From Caproicibacter fermentans (GTDB lineage: Bacteria > Bacillota > Clostridia > Oscillospirales > Acutalibacteraceae), in NCBI RefSeq assembly GCF_009746625.1, contig NZ_VWXL01000108.1, positions 39,099 to 103,098 on the forward strand: a DNA stretch of 64,000 nt, written 5' to 3'. A program made the translations under genes and the position numbers. The notes under the pieces were generated by a model. It ran no database searches. It saw nothing but the letters and a program-made list of their open reading frames with translations, and was not told the origin of the DNA. Shown piece after piece: positions 19,880 through 27,182 of the stretch. How positions within the stretch are numbered: position 1 is the first letter of the stretch; each line of letters starts with the position of its first letter.

Positions 19880-20550
19880 CAAGGCGTCCTTTCAACCTGC
19901 GCGATTGCGGCACACGAAACGGCTTTGGCTCCGTTTTCGAGAAGGACCCTGGCACATTCGCAAAGGGTAAAGCCTGTTGTTACAATATCGTCTATCAACA
20001 ATACGCTTTCCCCGGCGGCCAAATCTTTGTCGGCTCGGTAAATTCCCTTGACATTTTTCATTCGCTCCGTGCGCGGAAGCAGATGCTGCTCCGGATTATC
20101 GCGAATTTTCTCAAGGCATTCCCGATAGGGAAGATTCAGCTTTTCAGCGATTTTTCTTGCAATCAACTCCGACTGATTATATCCGCGGCCTTTTTTTCTT
20201 TCGTGGGAAATCGGTACCGCCGTTACTACATCAAAGGAAGACGCGTTCATTCGGTTCCCGATCAATTCAGAAAGCTGATCCGCATAAAATTCCGCGTTGC
20301 TTTTTTCTCCGTAAAACTTAAATCTTATGATCGAATCACGAACCTGATCCTCGTAGGAGTAGAGGACGGCACATGGAATATTCTGTCCGCTGTCGGGAAG
20401 ATTCATGCAGCGCACTGCGCTGACAGGCTTGATTGCGCAGACGCAGCCCTGACAAATTTTTGTTCCCGGCGCAACGATCTTGTCGCAGAAAATGCAATGC
20501 GGCGGAAAGATCAATTCCAGACAGAATAAAATTATTTTTTTAAACTTCAT
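19876..20550 (-). CDS. comF: ComF family protein
   Basis: ComF/GntX-type phosphoribosyltransferase-fold protein linked to natural DNA uptake and recombination. 224 residues: an N-terminal zinc finger (CIFCDKIVAPGTKICQGC, residues 19-36), the central TAVPISHERKKGRGYNQSE and a C-terminal PRPP-binding loop VLLIDDIVTTGFTL near residue 182. Its start overlaps the end of recD2 by 11 nt, giving a comF-recD2 pair often seen in Firmicutes. Enzymatic activity has not been shown for most family members. Confidence 0.92.
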   Translation of the reverse strand: MKFKKIILFCLELIFPPHCIFCDKIVAPGTKICQGCVCAIKPVSAVRCMNLPDSGQNIPCAVLYSYEDQVRDSIIRFKFYGEKSNAEFYADQLSELIGNRMNASSFDVVTAVPISHERKKGRGYNQSELIARKIAEKLNLPYRECLEKIRDNPEQHLLPRTERMKNVKGIYRADKDLAAGESVLLIDDIVTTGFTLCECARVLLENGAKAVSCAAIAQVERTPC

Positions 20551-22756
20551 CCTCCCCGCCCCCGGTTAAAAGATAGGCCAGTCCCGTGTACCGTCTGGTC
20601 TTGCGATTGTTTTCAACCATAGAACGAACCGTTTCAGGAGTGCCGACAAGGATCAGCAGGGACTTAGCCCGGGTCACCGCAGTATAGAGCAGATTTCTGT
20701 AAGCAAGCTGAGGCGCACCCCGGTACATCGGCATGACTACCGCGGGAAATTCATTGCCCTGGCTTTTATGTACCGTCATCGCATAGGCAAGTTCCAGTTC
20801 CGCCGCAGTCTCGGTCTCGTAAGAGACAATTCGATCGTCCATGCGAACCGTGATCACAGAAGCTCGGCGATCTATCGACTGAATGATACCAAGGTCGCCG
20901 TTAAATACGCCCTCTCCTACCGAACCGTCCAAGCGGTTCCACGGCAGATTGTAATCGTTGCGAACCTGCATGACTTTGTCGCCCTCGCGGAAAAGCGAGC
21001 CGTTTACCCGGATTTCCGTCTTTCGGCCGTCCGGTGGATTGATTGCCTGTTGAAGTTTTTTATTCAATTCCGTTGTTCCAAGCTCTCCTTTTCGTGACGG
21101 CGAAAGAACCTGTATCTCTGTCAGGGAAGAAAAACCGTAGCTTTCCGGAAGCCGGCGGTTGCATAAATCAACAATGGTTGCGCCGATATTTGCCGGAACA
21201 GTGCATTTTAAAAAGAAAAAGTCTTCATTTCTGATGTCAAGTTCCGGCATTTCCCCGGAAACAATCCGGTGAGCGTTTCTTACAATCAGGCTCTGCATGG
21301 ATTGCCGGAAAACCTGCCGAAGCTGCACAACGGGCAGAAGCCCGGAAGCGATCAGATCTCCGATCACATTCCCCGGCCCGACGGAAGGAAGCTGGTCGCT
21401 GTCGCCAACAAGGATCAGCCTGCGTCCAAGCGGAAGCGCCCTTAAAAAAGCTTCAAAAAGGGCGGTGTCAACCATGGATAATTCGTCAATTACGAGCGCA
21501 TCGCACTCAAGCAAATTTTTTTCATTCCGGGCAAATACGGGCCTGTCCTCTTCGTCCCACTCCACCTGTAAAAGCCGATGAATGGTTTTTGCCTCCCTGC
21601 CTGTCAGCTCCGACATCCGTTTCGCCGCCCTGCCGGTCGGCGCCGCAAGCAAAACCTTTTCACCGCTGCGCTCCAGCAGGCGGATGATCGCGTTCAGCGT
21701 CGTTGTTTTTCCGGTACCCGGGCCGCCGGTCAGAATCAAAATTCCTTTGGACAAAGCCTCCCGCACAGCCTGCTTCTGCCCTTCGGCGTACTGAATTCCG
21801 AATTCCCTTTCAACCTCCGCAAGCCTGTCGTCAACTCCCGTAACCGACGGAGCCGGAAAGCGGAGCAGCATTTTGATCCGTTCCGCGGAATAAACCTCAG
21901 AGCGATAAAGACCGGGAAGAAAAACAAATTCCCTGTCTCGAAAAGTACAGGCGACAACGGATGTATCCGCTTTTAAATCCTCAAGGACGTCGCGGGTCAG
22001 GCTCTGTTCCACTCCCAGCAGGCGGGCCGCGGCCGAGGTCAGCTTGTCCGCAGGCAAACAGGTATGTCCGTTTCCCATATTGTGCTTGATCACGTGAAGG
22101 ATTCCCGCGCGAACGCGGCAGATGTCGTCCTGCGGGCGTTCCAGCGACGCGGCAATCCGGTCGGCCCGGTCGAATCCGATGCTCACGCCGTCCTCGCAGA
22201 GACAGTATGGATTTTCTCTGACGCGGTCTACTGACTGCGCGCCGTAATATTTCCAGACGCGCACGGCCTCCTCGGGAGAAATCCCATATCCGCCAAGCTG
22301 TACCATCATCTGCCTGATTCCGCCGAGCCTTTTTACCTCTTCGCAGATTTTTTCCGCCTTTGGCTTCGTAATGCCCCGAACGGAGCAAAGGCGTTCCGGC
22401 TCGTTTTCCATGACCTCCAGCGCAGTGCCGCCAAAAAGCTCCACTATTTTTTTCGCCGTAGACGGTCCGACCCCCTTTACGGCGCCGGAGGAGAGATATT
22501 TCAGCATGGCCGCTTCATTGGCCGGTTTGGAACGCTCAAACGCCTCCACATGGAACTGCTCCCCATAATTCTGGCTGGTGATCCAGTTTCCAACGACATG
22601 CAATTCCTCGCCGGCACCGACAAACGGCAAATTCCCCACCGCCGTAACCAGTTCTTCGCCGTTATTGATTTCAATAACGGCATATCCGTTTTTTTCGTTT
22701 CGAAAAATAATCTGTTCCACCGTTCCGGTCATTTCCAGAAGTCCTGTTTCCGCCAT
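20540..22756 (-). CDS. recD2: ATP-dependent RecD2-type DNA helicase
   Basis: RecD2 (RecD-like, not part of RecBCD), a 5'-3' DNA helicase used in repair and replication-fork maintenance. 738 residues: N-terminal OB-like domain, helix-hairpin-helix region (KYLSSGAVKGVGPSTAKKIV), Walker A LTGGPGTGKTT near residue 345, Walker B VIDELSMVD, and the C-terminal UvrD-like AYAMTVHKSQGNEFPAVV. ATG 22756 follows GAGGGAAC; the longer in-frame reading has no ribosome site. Upstream is a small membrane-protein gene 65 nt away. Confidence 0.94.
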   Translation of the reverse strand: MAETGLLEMTGTVEQIIFRNEKNGYAVIEINNGEELVTAVGNLPFVGAGEELHVVGNWITSQNYGEQFHVEAFERSKPANEAAMLKYLSSGAVKGVGPSTAKKIVELFGGTALEVMENEPERLCSVRGITKPKAEKICEEVKRLGGIRQMMVQLGGYGISPEEAVRVWKYYGAQSVDRVRENPYCLCEDGVSIGFDRADRIAASLERPQDDICRVRAGILHVIKHNMGNGHTCLPADKLTSAAARLLGVEQSLTRDVLEDLKADTSVVACTFRDREFVFLPGLYRSEVYSAERIKMLLRFPAPSVTGVDDRLAEVEREFGIQYAEGQKQAVREALSKGILILTGGPGTGKTTTLNAIIRLLERSGEKVLLAAPTGRAAKRMSELTGREAKTIHRLLQVEWDEEDRPVFARNEKNLLECDALVIDELSMVDTALFEAFLRALPLGRRLILVGDSDQLPSVGPGNVIGDLIASGLLPVVQLRQVFRQSMQSLIVRNAHRIVSGEMPELDIRNEDFFFLKCTVPANIGATIVDLCNRRLPESYGFSSLTEIQVLSPSRKGELGTTELNKKLQQAINPPDGRKTEIRVNGSLFREGDKVMQVRNDYNLPWNRLDGSVGEGVFNGDLGIIQSIDRRASVITVRMDDRIVSYETETAAELELAYAMTVHKSQGNEFPAVVMPMYRGAPQLAYRNLLYTAVTRAKSLLILVGTPETVRSMVENNRKTRRYTGLAYLLTGGGEDEV

Positions 22757-22821
22757 CCAGTTCCCTCTTGTTCGCGTTGTAATATCTCTAGTATAAACGA
22801 TCCGATATGTATTTGCAAATA

Positions 22822-23157
22822 TTAACGGCAAAGGATCTTTTGTACTTCATCCGGCCGGCAGAGCCGGATTTCCGGCAGTTCGTAGCAAGCGATTTCACAG
22901 ATTCGTCTGGTCTCTTCGTCCATACCACAATCGACGACCAGAAGCTGCGCTGCACTGTCCGGAAACCATTTAATCCGCTCGCAGGCACTTCTTAAAACCA
23001 ATTCCGCTTCTTCGTCATGCCCGGTCATGGAAACGATCAGAAAAAATCCACCCGGATTTTTTGTTTTCAGCAGCCAGAATAAAAACATCCGGAATGCTTC
23101 CACAATTCCAAGAATGGCAAACAGCACAAAAACACTTTTGAAAATAATTTCAAACAT
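22822..23157 (-). CDS. Small membrane-anchored protein of unknown function
   Basis: A 111-residue protein with one N-terminal membrane helix (residues 5-28, IFKSVFVLFAILGIVEAFRMFLFWLL) and a soluble C-terminal domain with FLIVSMTGHDEEAELVLRSA and LLVVDCGMDEETRRICEIA. I do not recognise the family; the soluble part looks like a small alpha/beta fold, similar to fragments of nucleotide-sugar or glycosyltransferase-like domains, but this is only an impression. ATG 23157 has GGGGTGG 5 nt upstream, and that site is inside the metK terminator hairpin. Confidence 0.7.
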   Translation of the reverse strand: MFEIIFKSVFVLFAILGIVEAFRMFLFWLLKTKNPGGFFLIVSMTGHDEEAELVLRSACERIKWFPDSAAQLLVVDCGMDEETRRICEIACYELPEIRLCRPDEVQKILCR

Positions 23158-23193
23158 AAAAACCACCCCAACACATTCTATGTGCCGGGGCGG
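23157..23193 (-). terminator. metK terminator overlapping the next ribosome site
   Basis: Hairpin CCGCCCCGGCACA ... TGTGTTGGGGTGG (23163-23193, with a few mismatches) followed on the minus strand by TTTTT and then directly by the ATG at 23157. It ends metK transcription and holds the ribosome site of the next gene in its 3' arm. Confidence 0.75.
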
Positions 23194-23201
23194 AATTTTG
23201 A

Positions 23202-24386
23202 TTATTTTTTCAATACGGCTTTCAGTGCATCCACACGATCGCATTTTTCCCAGGAAACGCCGAGGTCCTCCCGGCCCATATGGCCGTAATTGGAGACAGA
23301 GCGGAAAATGGGGCGCCGAAGGTCCAAATCCCGGATGATCGCGCCGGGTCTTAAATCAAATGTCTTTTCAACCGCATCGGAAAGTTCTTCTCCCGTGTAA
23401 GGTGAAGTTCCGAACGTGTCGACACGGACGGAGACAGGCCTGGCAACGCCGATCGCATAGGCGAGCTGCACCTCGCATTTTCTGGCTATTCCCGCCGCGA
23501 CAAGGTTTTTGGCGATGTAGCGGGCGGCATAGGACGCGGAGCGATCGACCTTCGTCGGGTCTTTCCCTGAAAATGCGCCGCCGCCGTGACGGGCATATCC
23601 GCCGTAGGTGTCAACGATGATTTTTCTTCCGGTCAGCCCGCTGTCTCCGACCGGACCGCCGATTACAAACCTTCCGGTTGGATTGACATAATACTTTGTT
23701 TTTTCATCCAGCCACCGCTGTGGAACCACCGCCTGAATCACATGTTTCATTACATCGACGCGAATCTGTTCCAAGGTGACATCCGGGCTATGCTGGGCCG
23801 AAACCACAACCGTGTCCACACGGACAGGTCTGTCTTCCTCGTATTCCACAGTAACCTGAGTTTTGCCATCCGGCCTCAGGTAAGGAATCAGTCCGGTTTT
23901 TCTCACTTCGCTCAGCCGCCTGGCCAGTTTATGGGCAAGTGAAATAGGAAGCGGCATCAGTTCGGGGGTTTCATCGCAGGCATAACCGAACATAAGCCCC
24001 TGGTCTCCGGCTCCAATCAGGTCGCTTTCATCCGTTGCGCCGTTTTTTGCTTCGTAGGAGCGGTCCACACCCATGGCGATGTCCGGCGACTGCACATCAA
24101 TCGAAGTTAATACCCCGCAGGTGTTTCCGTCAAAACCGCAATCCGGGTTATTGTATCCGATATCCTTTACGACGTCCCTTGCAATGGAGGCAATATCCAC
24201 GTAACAGTTTGTCGAGATTTCTCCCATTACATGAATGATTCCTGTCGTCGCCGTAACCTCACACGCAACGTGCGCCGCCGGGTCCTGGGCTATGATCGCG
24301 TCCAAAACGGCGTCCGCAATCTGGTCACACATTTTATCGGGGTGCCCTTCCGTTACGGATTCCGACGTAAAAAAATGCTTTGACAT
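23202..24386 (-). CDS. metK: S-adenosylmethionine synthetase
   Basis: MetK, makes S-adenosylmethionine from methionine and ATP. 394 residues with [20 protein letters not shown] near the N-terminus, the signature [12 protein letters not shown] near residue 118, and the P-loop-like [17 protein letters not shown] near residue 265. ATG 24386 follows AGGAGGAAACAAAT. Its expression is set by the SAM-I riboswitch just upstream, so product feedback is expected. Confidence 0.97.
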   Translation of the reverse strand: MSKHFFTSESVTEGHPDKMCDQIADAVLDAIIAQDPAAHVACEVTATTGIIHVMGEISTNCYVDIASIARDVVKDIGYNNPDCGFDGNTCGVLTSIDVQSPDIAMGVDRSYEAKNGATDESDLIGAGDQGLMFGYACDETPELMPLPISLAHKLARRLSEVRKTGLIPYLRPDGKTQVTVEYEEDRPVRVDTVVVSAQHSPDVTLEQIRVDVMKHVIQAVVPQRWLDEKTKYYVNPTGRFVIGGPVGDSGLTGRKIIVDTYGGYARHGGGAFSGKDPTKVDRSASYAARYIAKNLVAAGIARKCEVQLAYAIGVARPVSVRVDTFGTSPYTGEELSDAVEKTFDLRPGAIIRDLDLRRPIFRSVSNYGHMGREDLGVSWEKCDRVDALKAVLKK

Positions 24387-24440
24387 ATATTTGTTTCCTC
24401 CTGACTTTCCTCAGTTGGCCTTAGGCCATCCCTGAAAAAT

Positions 24441-24580
24441 AAAAAAACACCGTCCGGAAAACCGGACGGTATTGATCCACCTCATCTTTCGGCTTTCCCG
24501 CAGGATTTGGCACCTTGCTTTCTTAAAAGCAGGTTGTCGGACATCACAGGGCCTGTTCCCTCCGTCGCTCTTGATAAGGA
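24441..24580 (-). promoter_or_regulatory. SAM-I (S-box) riboswitch with terminator
   Basis: Minus-strand leader of metK. It begins CTTATCAAGAG (24578-24568), has the conserved GGAGGGAACAGGCCC, GATGTCCGACAACC, AAGGTGCCAAATCC and ends near AGATGAG, all S-box blocks in order. Then a terminator hairpin ACCGTCCGG/CCGGACGGT (24449-24470) with a run of T. In known S-boxes SAM binding favours the terminator, so metK is repressed when SAM is plentiful. Confidence 0.95.
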
Positions 24581-24602
24581 CCTATTCATTTTTAATAAAC
24601 AA

Positions 24603-24631
24603 ATTATAGCACAGGCCGCAGAAGTTGTAAA
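24603..24631 (-). promoter_or_regulatory. Sigma-A promoter of the metK leader
   Basis: Minus strand TTTACA (24631-24626), 17-nt spacer, TATAAT (24608-24603), about 30 nt before the riboswitch. Confidence 0.85.
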
Positions 24632-24668
24632 GCGTTAACCATAAATACCCGGCTCATCATATTCTATG

Positions 24669-25310
24669 TCATTTGCCTATCCTGTTGTGTAAAATGGGAC
24701 TGACTTTTTTATAAAGCAGCATGGTCAGGCAGGAAACGGTAACTCCTTTAAACAGGTTGAACGGCGCTACGGCCAACAGAATAAAGGTCGTAAGTCCCTG
24801 AATCGATGGATTAACAGCGGAACCCATACTGATTAAAGCATTCATCGGCATATGAAAAGCAGCCGCATAAACAGGAAGGAGCACATAGGCGTTTATCAGG
24901 CTGCCGACTACAATCAACGCCAGCGTTCCGGTAATTAATCCGACAATCGCATACCGCCTTGATTTATGATGCTGATAAATAATCGCGCTGGGAATCACCA
25001 TGGAACTTCCAATTAAAAAATTGGCAAGGTCGCCCACGCCTGCGGTGGAACTGCCGTGAATCAGCATATAGAGTAATACTTTGATCAGCTCAATCAGCGC
25101 CCCGGCCGCGGGGCCCATTGCGAAGGCTCCGATCAGGACCGGCAGTTCGCTGAAGTCAAGCTGGTAAAATGCCGGAGCAAACCAAAGCGGAAATTCAAAC
25201 ATCATCAGCAAAAAAGCGATCCCCGAAAGAACGCCGATCTGTGCGATACTCCGGGCATCCAGCTTTAATCCCTGTCTCTTGCCTGCTTTTTCATAGTTCA
25301 TAGAACTCAT
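24669..25310 (-). CDS. ribU: ECF transporter S component, RibU-like riboflavin transporter
   Basis: Substrate-binding membrane subunit of an energy-coupling factor transporter. 213 residues, six likely helices, with features of RibU: GVLSGIAFLLMMFEFPLWF, FYQLDFSELPVLIGAFAMGP and VLLPVYAAAF. Riboflavin specificity follows from the two FMN riboswitches in its leader. ATG 25310 has GAGGAG 8 nt upstream, immediately after the proximal aptamer. The shared ECF module (EcfAAT) is not in this window. The 282-base gap downstream to metK holds the metK promoter and riboswitch. Confidence 0.92.
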   Translation of the reverse strand: MSSMNYEKAGKRQGLKLDARSIAQIGVLSGIAFLLMMFEFPLWFAPAFYQLDFSELPVLIGAFAMGPAAGALIELIKVLLYMLIHGSSTAGVGDLANFLIGSSMVIPSAIIYQHHKSRRYAIVGLITGTLALIVVGSLINAYVLLPVYAAAFHMPMNALISMGSAVNPSIQGLTTFILLAVAPFNLFKGVTVSCLTMLLYKKVSPILHNRIGK

Positions 25311-25322
25311 CTATTTTTCTCC

Positions 25323-25453
25323 TCTTCTTTCATCCGGAATTTAACGTCGGCTTTGGAAACGGACCGAAATCTGCGGCTGACTGCCGCTTGCGGACTGATC
25401 GGCTGCTGCCGCCGCTTTACCGCCGATGGGGAATTCCGCCCCGCCCTGAACCT
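25323..25453 (-). promoter_or_regulatory. FMN riboswitch, proximal copy
   Basis: RFN-element aptamer just upstream of ribU: GGGCGGGGCGGAATTCCCC, then CGGCGGTAAAG, a long P-stem region, GATTTCGG, CCAAAGCCGACG and CCGGATGAAAGAAG. It departs from consensus at several usually fixed places (for example GTTAAATTCCGGAT in place of GTAAAGTCCGGAT). It has no terminator after it; the ribU ribosome site GAGGAG directly follows, so control of translation is likely if it still binds FMN. Confidence 0.85.
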
Positions 25454-25501
25454 TTTTCTAAAAGATCATCTCGGATGCTCGGCAGGGTTAACGAATGAAA
25501 T

Positions 25502-25528
25502 AAAAAAAGTCCCGCAAAAATGCGGGAC
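25502..25528 (-). terminator. Terminator between the two FMN riboswitches
   Basis: Eight-base stem GTCCCGCA/TGCGGGAC with an AAAA loop (25509-25528), followed on the minus strand by seven T. It is the expression platform of the distal FMN aptamer. Confidence 0.9.
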
Positions 25529-25553
25529 GGAATAAACGCTATTAAAACGTTTT

Positions 25554-25678
25554 TCTTCTTCCATCCGGACTTTACCGTCGGCTTTGGAATTCAACCAAAA
25601 TCTGCGTTTCCGCTCGCGGGCTTGTCGGCTCACTGCCGCTTTACCGCCGGTGAGGAATTTCACCTCGCCCCGAAGACT
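25554..25678 (-). promoter_or_regulatory. FMN riboswitch, distal copy
   Basis: RFN-element aptamer close to consensus: CTTCGGGGCGAGGTGAAATT, CCTCACCGGCGGTAAAGC, AGCCCGCGAGC, GATTTTGGT, ATTCCAAAGCCGACGGTAAA and GTCCGGATGGAAGAAG. It lies between a strong promoter and the terminator at 25502-25528, so it should stop ribU transcription when FMN is high. Confidence 0.95.
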
Positions 25679-25693
25679 GATTCATTTGTCCAC

Positions 25694-25722
25694 AGTATAT
25701 CACGGGATTCAGGTTCTGTCAA
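25694..25722 (-). promoter_or_regulatory. Sigma-A promoter of the ribU leader
   Basis: Minus strand consensus TTGACA (25722-25717), 17-nt spacer, TATACT (25699-25694). It overlaps the last codon of the capA-type gene and starts the transcript about 10 nt before the distal FMN aptamer. Confidence 0.9.
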
Positions 25723-26960
25723 GATTCCGCCTGATATTCCTTTGGAATATTCCGATCGATAATATCCTGTATGAACTGCATGCTGAACTCCGGAGTCCGT
25801 TTCCGGACGCTGTGTTTCTTCGCCAGCGCGTCCGTATATTCGCTCAGCGGGTAAATCGCAAGATTCGCAAATCCGGTTTCATAGTGCGTGACAATCGGCT
25901 CGAATTTCATACCGGAGTATGTTGTTTTTCCTGTTTCGAAGTTTTTTGTCATTTTCACGGTAAGCAGACCGCTGACCATGTTTCTTCCGTAAAGCTGCCC
26001 GGAAATAAAATTTCCCATTGCAAAAATCACCGGACACTCTGCCCCGTCCGACGCTCTCGTGAGCAAAGTGAGCTTCTGCACCACATGCGGGTGGTTTCCG
26101 AATATAATATCAGCGCCCCAGTTAACCATGTCCTGTGCCAGTTTTTTCTGCTTGTCCGTCAGGGTATAAGTGTCTTCGGTCCCCCAATGGACGGATATTA
26201 CAACGACGTCGGCCATGCTTTTCGCCTTTTGAATCAGGCTTTTAATTAATTCCGTATCGCTCGCGTAGATGATCCGGTAATTCGATCCCTTCGGCAGGTA
26301 CAAACCGTTGGTCATCTCCGTGATTCCGATATGGGCCGTTTTGATCCCCTTTGCCTCCACAATCCGTATTTTCTGAAGGTCCTCATCATTTCGATAGGCC
26401 CCGACAGCCTTGACCGGCTGGGTATCCCAGTAATCAAGCGTTGCCTTGATTCCTTTCTCGCCCATATCCAGCAGATGGTTATTCGCCTGATTAATGACGT
26501 CGAACCCTAAATGGACCAGCTCGTCCCCAACTTCGGTCGGTGAATTAAAAAGTGGATAGCCTGAAATCGGCGCAGCCTTTGAGGCCAAAACCGATTCCTG
26601 ATTAATCACCGCGACGTCGGCGCCGCGTATGGTGCCGGCAACGCGTTGATACATCGGGTCAAAATCGTAGCCTTTTCCTCCCGCCAGCTTTTGGGCATGG
26701 TTGTACACGGAACTGTGAATCAAATCGTCCCCGGCACCCAGAATCGTAATGGAAACCGGCTTTTGAGCCGGTTTGGAGGAGGAGGCTCTTGATGCCGCTG
26801 AGGAGGGTTCAGCCGATGATGGCACTGCGGAAGACGATGGCCTGGCGCGGTTGAAACCCGGAATTTGCCCGGAATATAACGCGGCAGCTGCGGCGCATAC
26901 TATTACGGCAACGGATATGACCGCCGTCCGGCGGAACGCGGAATGATTTTTTTTACGCAT
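25719..26960 (-). CDS. CapA family protein (calcineurin-like phosphoesterase fold)
   Basis: Secreted or membrane-anchored protein of 413 residues in the CapA/PgsA family, whose members take part in poly-gamma-glutamate capsule synthesis or other surface functions. It has an N-terminal membrane helix (about 12-31), a Ser/Ala/Pro-rich linker, and a metallophosphatase-like domain: ILGAGDDLIHSSVYN near 75, VINQESVLAS, INQANNHLLDMGEKG, VVISVHWGTE and IFGNHPHVVQ. The other cap/pgs genes are absent, so a polymer-synthesis role is unproven. ATG 26960 with GAAGG 11 nt upstream is preferred; TTG 26963 is possible. Confidence 0.88.
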   Translation of the reverse strand: MRKKNHSAFRRTAVISVAVIVCAAAAALYSGQIPGFNRARPSSSAVPSSAEPSSAASRASSSKPAQKPVSITILGAGDDLIHSSVYNHAQKLAGGKGYDFDPMYQRVAGTIRGADVAVINQESVLASKAAPISGYPLFNSPTEVGDELVHLGFDVINQANNHLLDMGEKGIKATLDYWDTQPVKAVGAYRNDEDLQKIRIVEAKGIKTAHIGITEMTNGLYLPKGSNYRIIYASDTELIKSLIQKAKSMADVVVISVHWGTEDTYTLTDKQKKLAQDMVNWGADIIFGNHPHVVQKLTLLTRASDGAECPVIFAMGNFISGQLYGRNMVSGLLTVKMTKNFETGKTTYSGMKFEPIVTHYETGFANLAIYPLSEYTDALAKKHSVRKRTPEFSMQFIQDIIDRNIPKEYQAES

Positions 26961-26988
26961 CAATCAATATACCTTCTTTAATTTACTT

Positions 26989-27008
26989 GGATCCGAACGG
27001 ATCCGAAC
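26989..27008. repeat. Two tandem copies of a 10-bp unit
   Basis: GGATCCGAAC occurs twice head to tail (26989-26998 and 26999-27008) in the upstream region of the CapA-type gene, next to an A/T-rich TATACTATTAT stretch on the minus strand. It may be an operator or a chance duplication. Confidence 0.45.
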
Positions 27009-27115
27009 GATAATAGTATAACATACTGTGCCATCAAAGTGGCATCAAAAGTCATGTGTTTTCCGCCACCGGCAGAATTATCTTAAAAAATCGAAAAAAA
27101 GGTAGAAAAGCGAGA

Positions 27116-27144
27116 TTAAACTTGTTATTCTTATGATATAGTAT
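27116..27144 (+). promoter_or_regulatory. Possible sigma-A promoter of ppx-ppk-pfk
   Basis: TTAAAC (27116-27121), 17-nt spacer, TAGTAT (27139-27144). The match is moderate; no better candidate was seen before ppx. Confidence 0.4.
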
Positions 27145-27182
27145 TTCGTATTTTATTGGCAAATTCGAAGGAAGGTGATTGA

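Noticed and set aside
26989..27052. Short repeats near 27 kb as a CRISPR or larger repeat array
   Set aside because: Only two 10-bp units and a loose GCCATCAAA/GGCATCAAA pair; no spacers or array structure.
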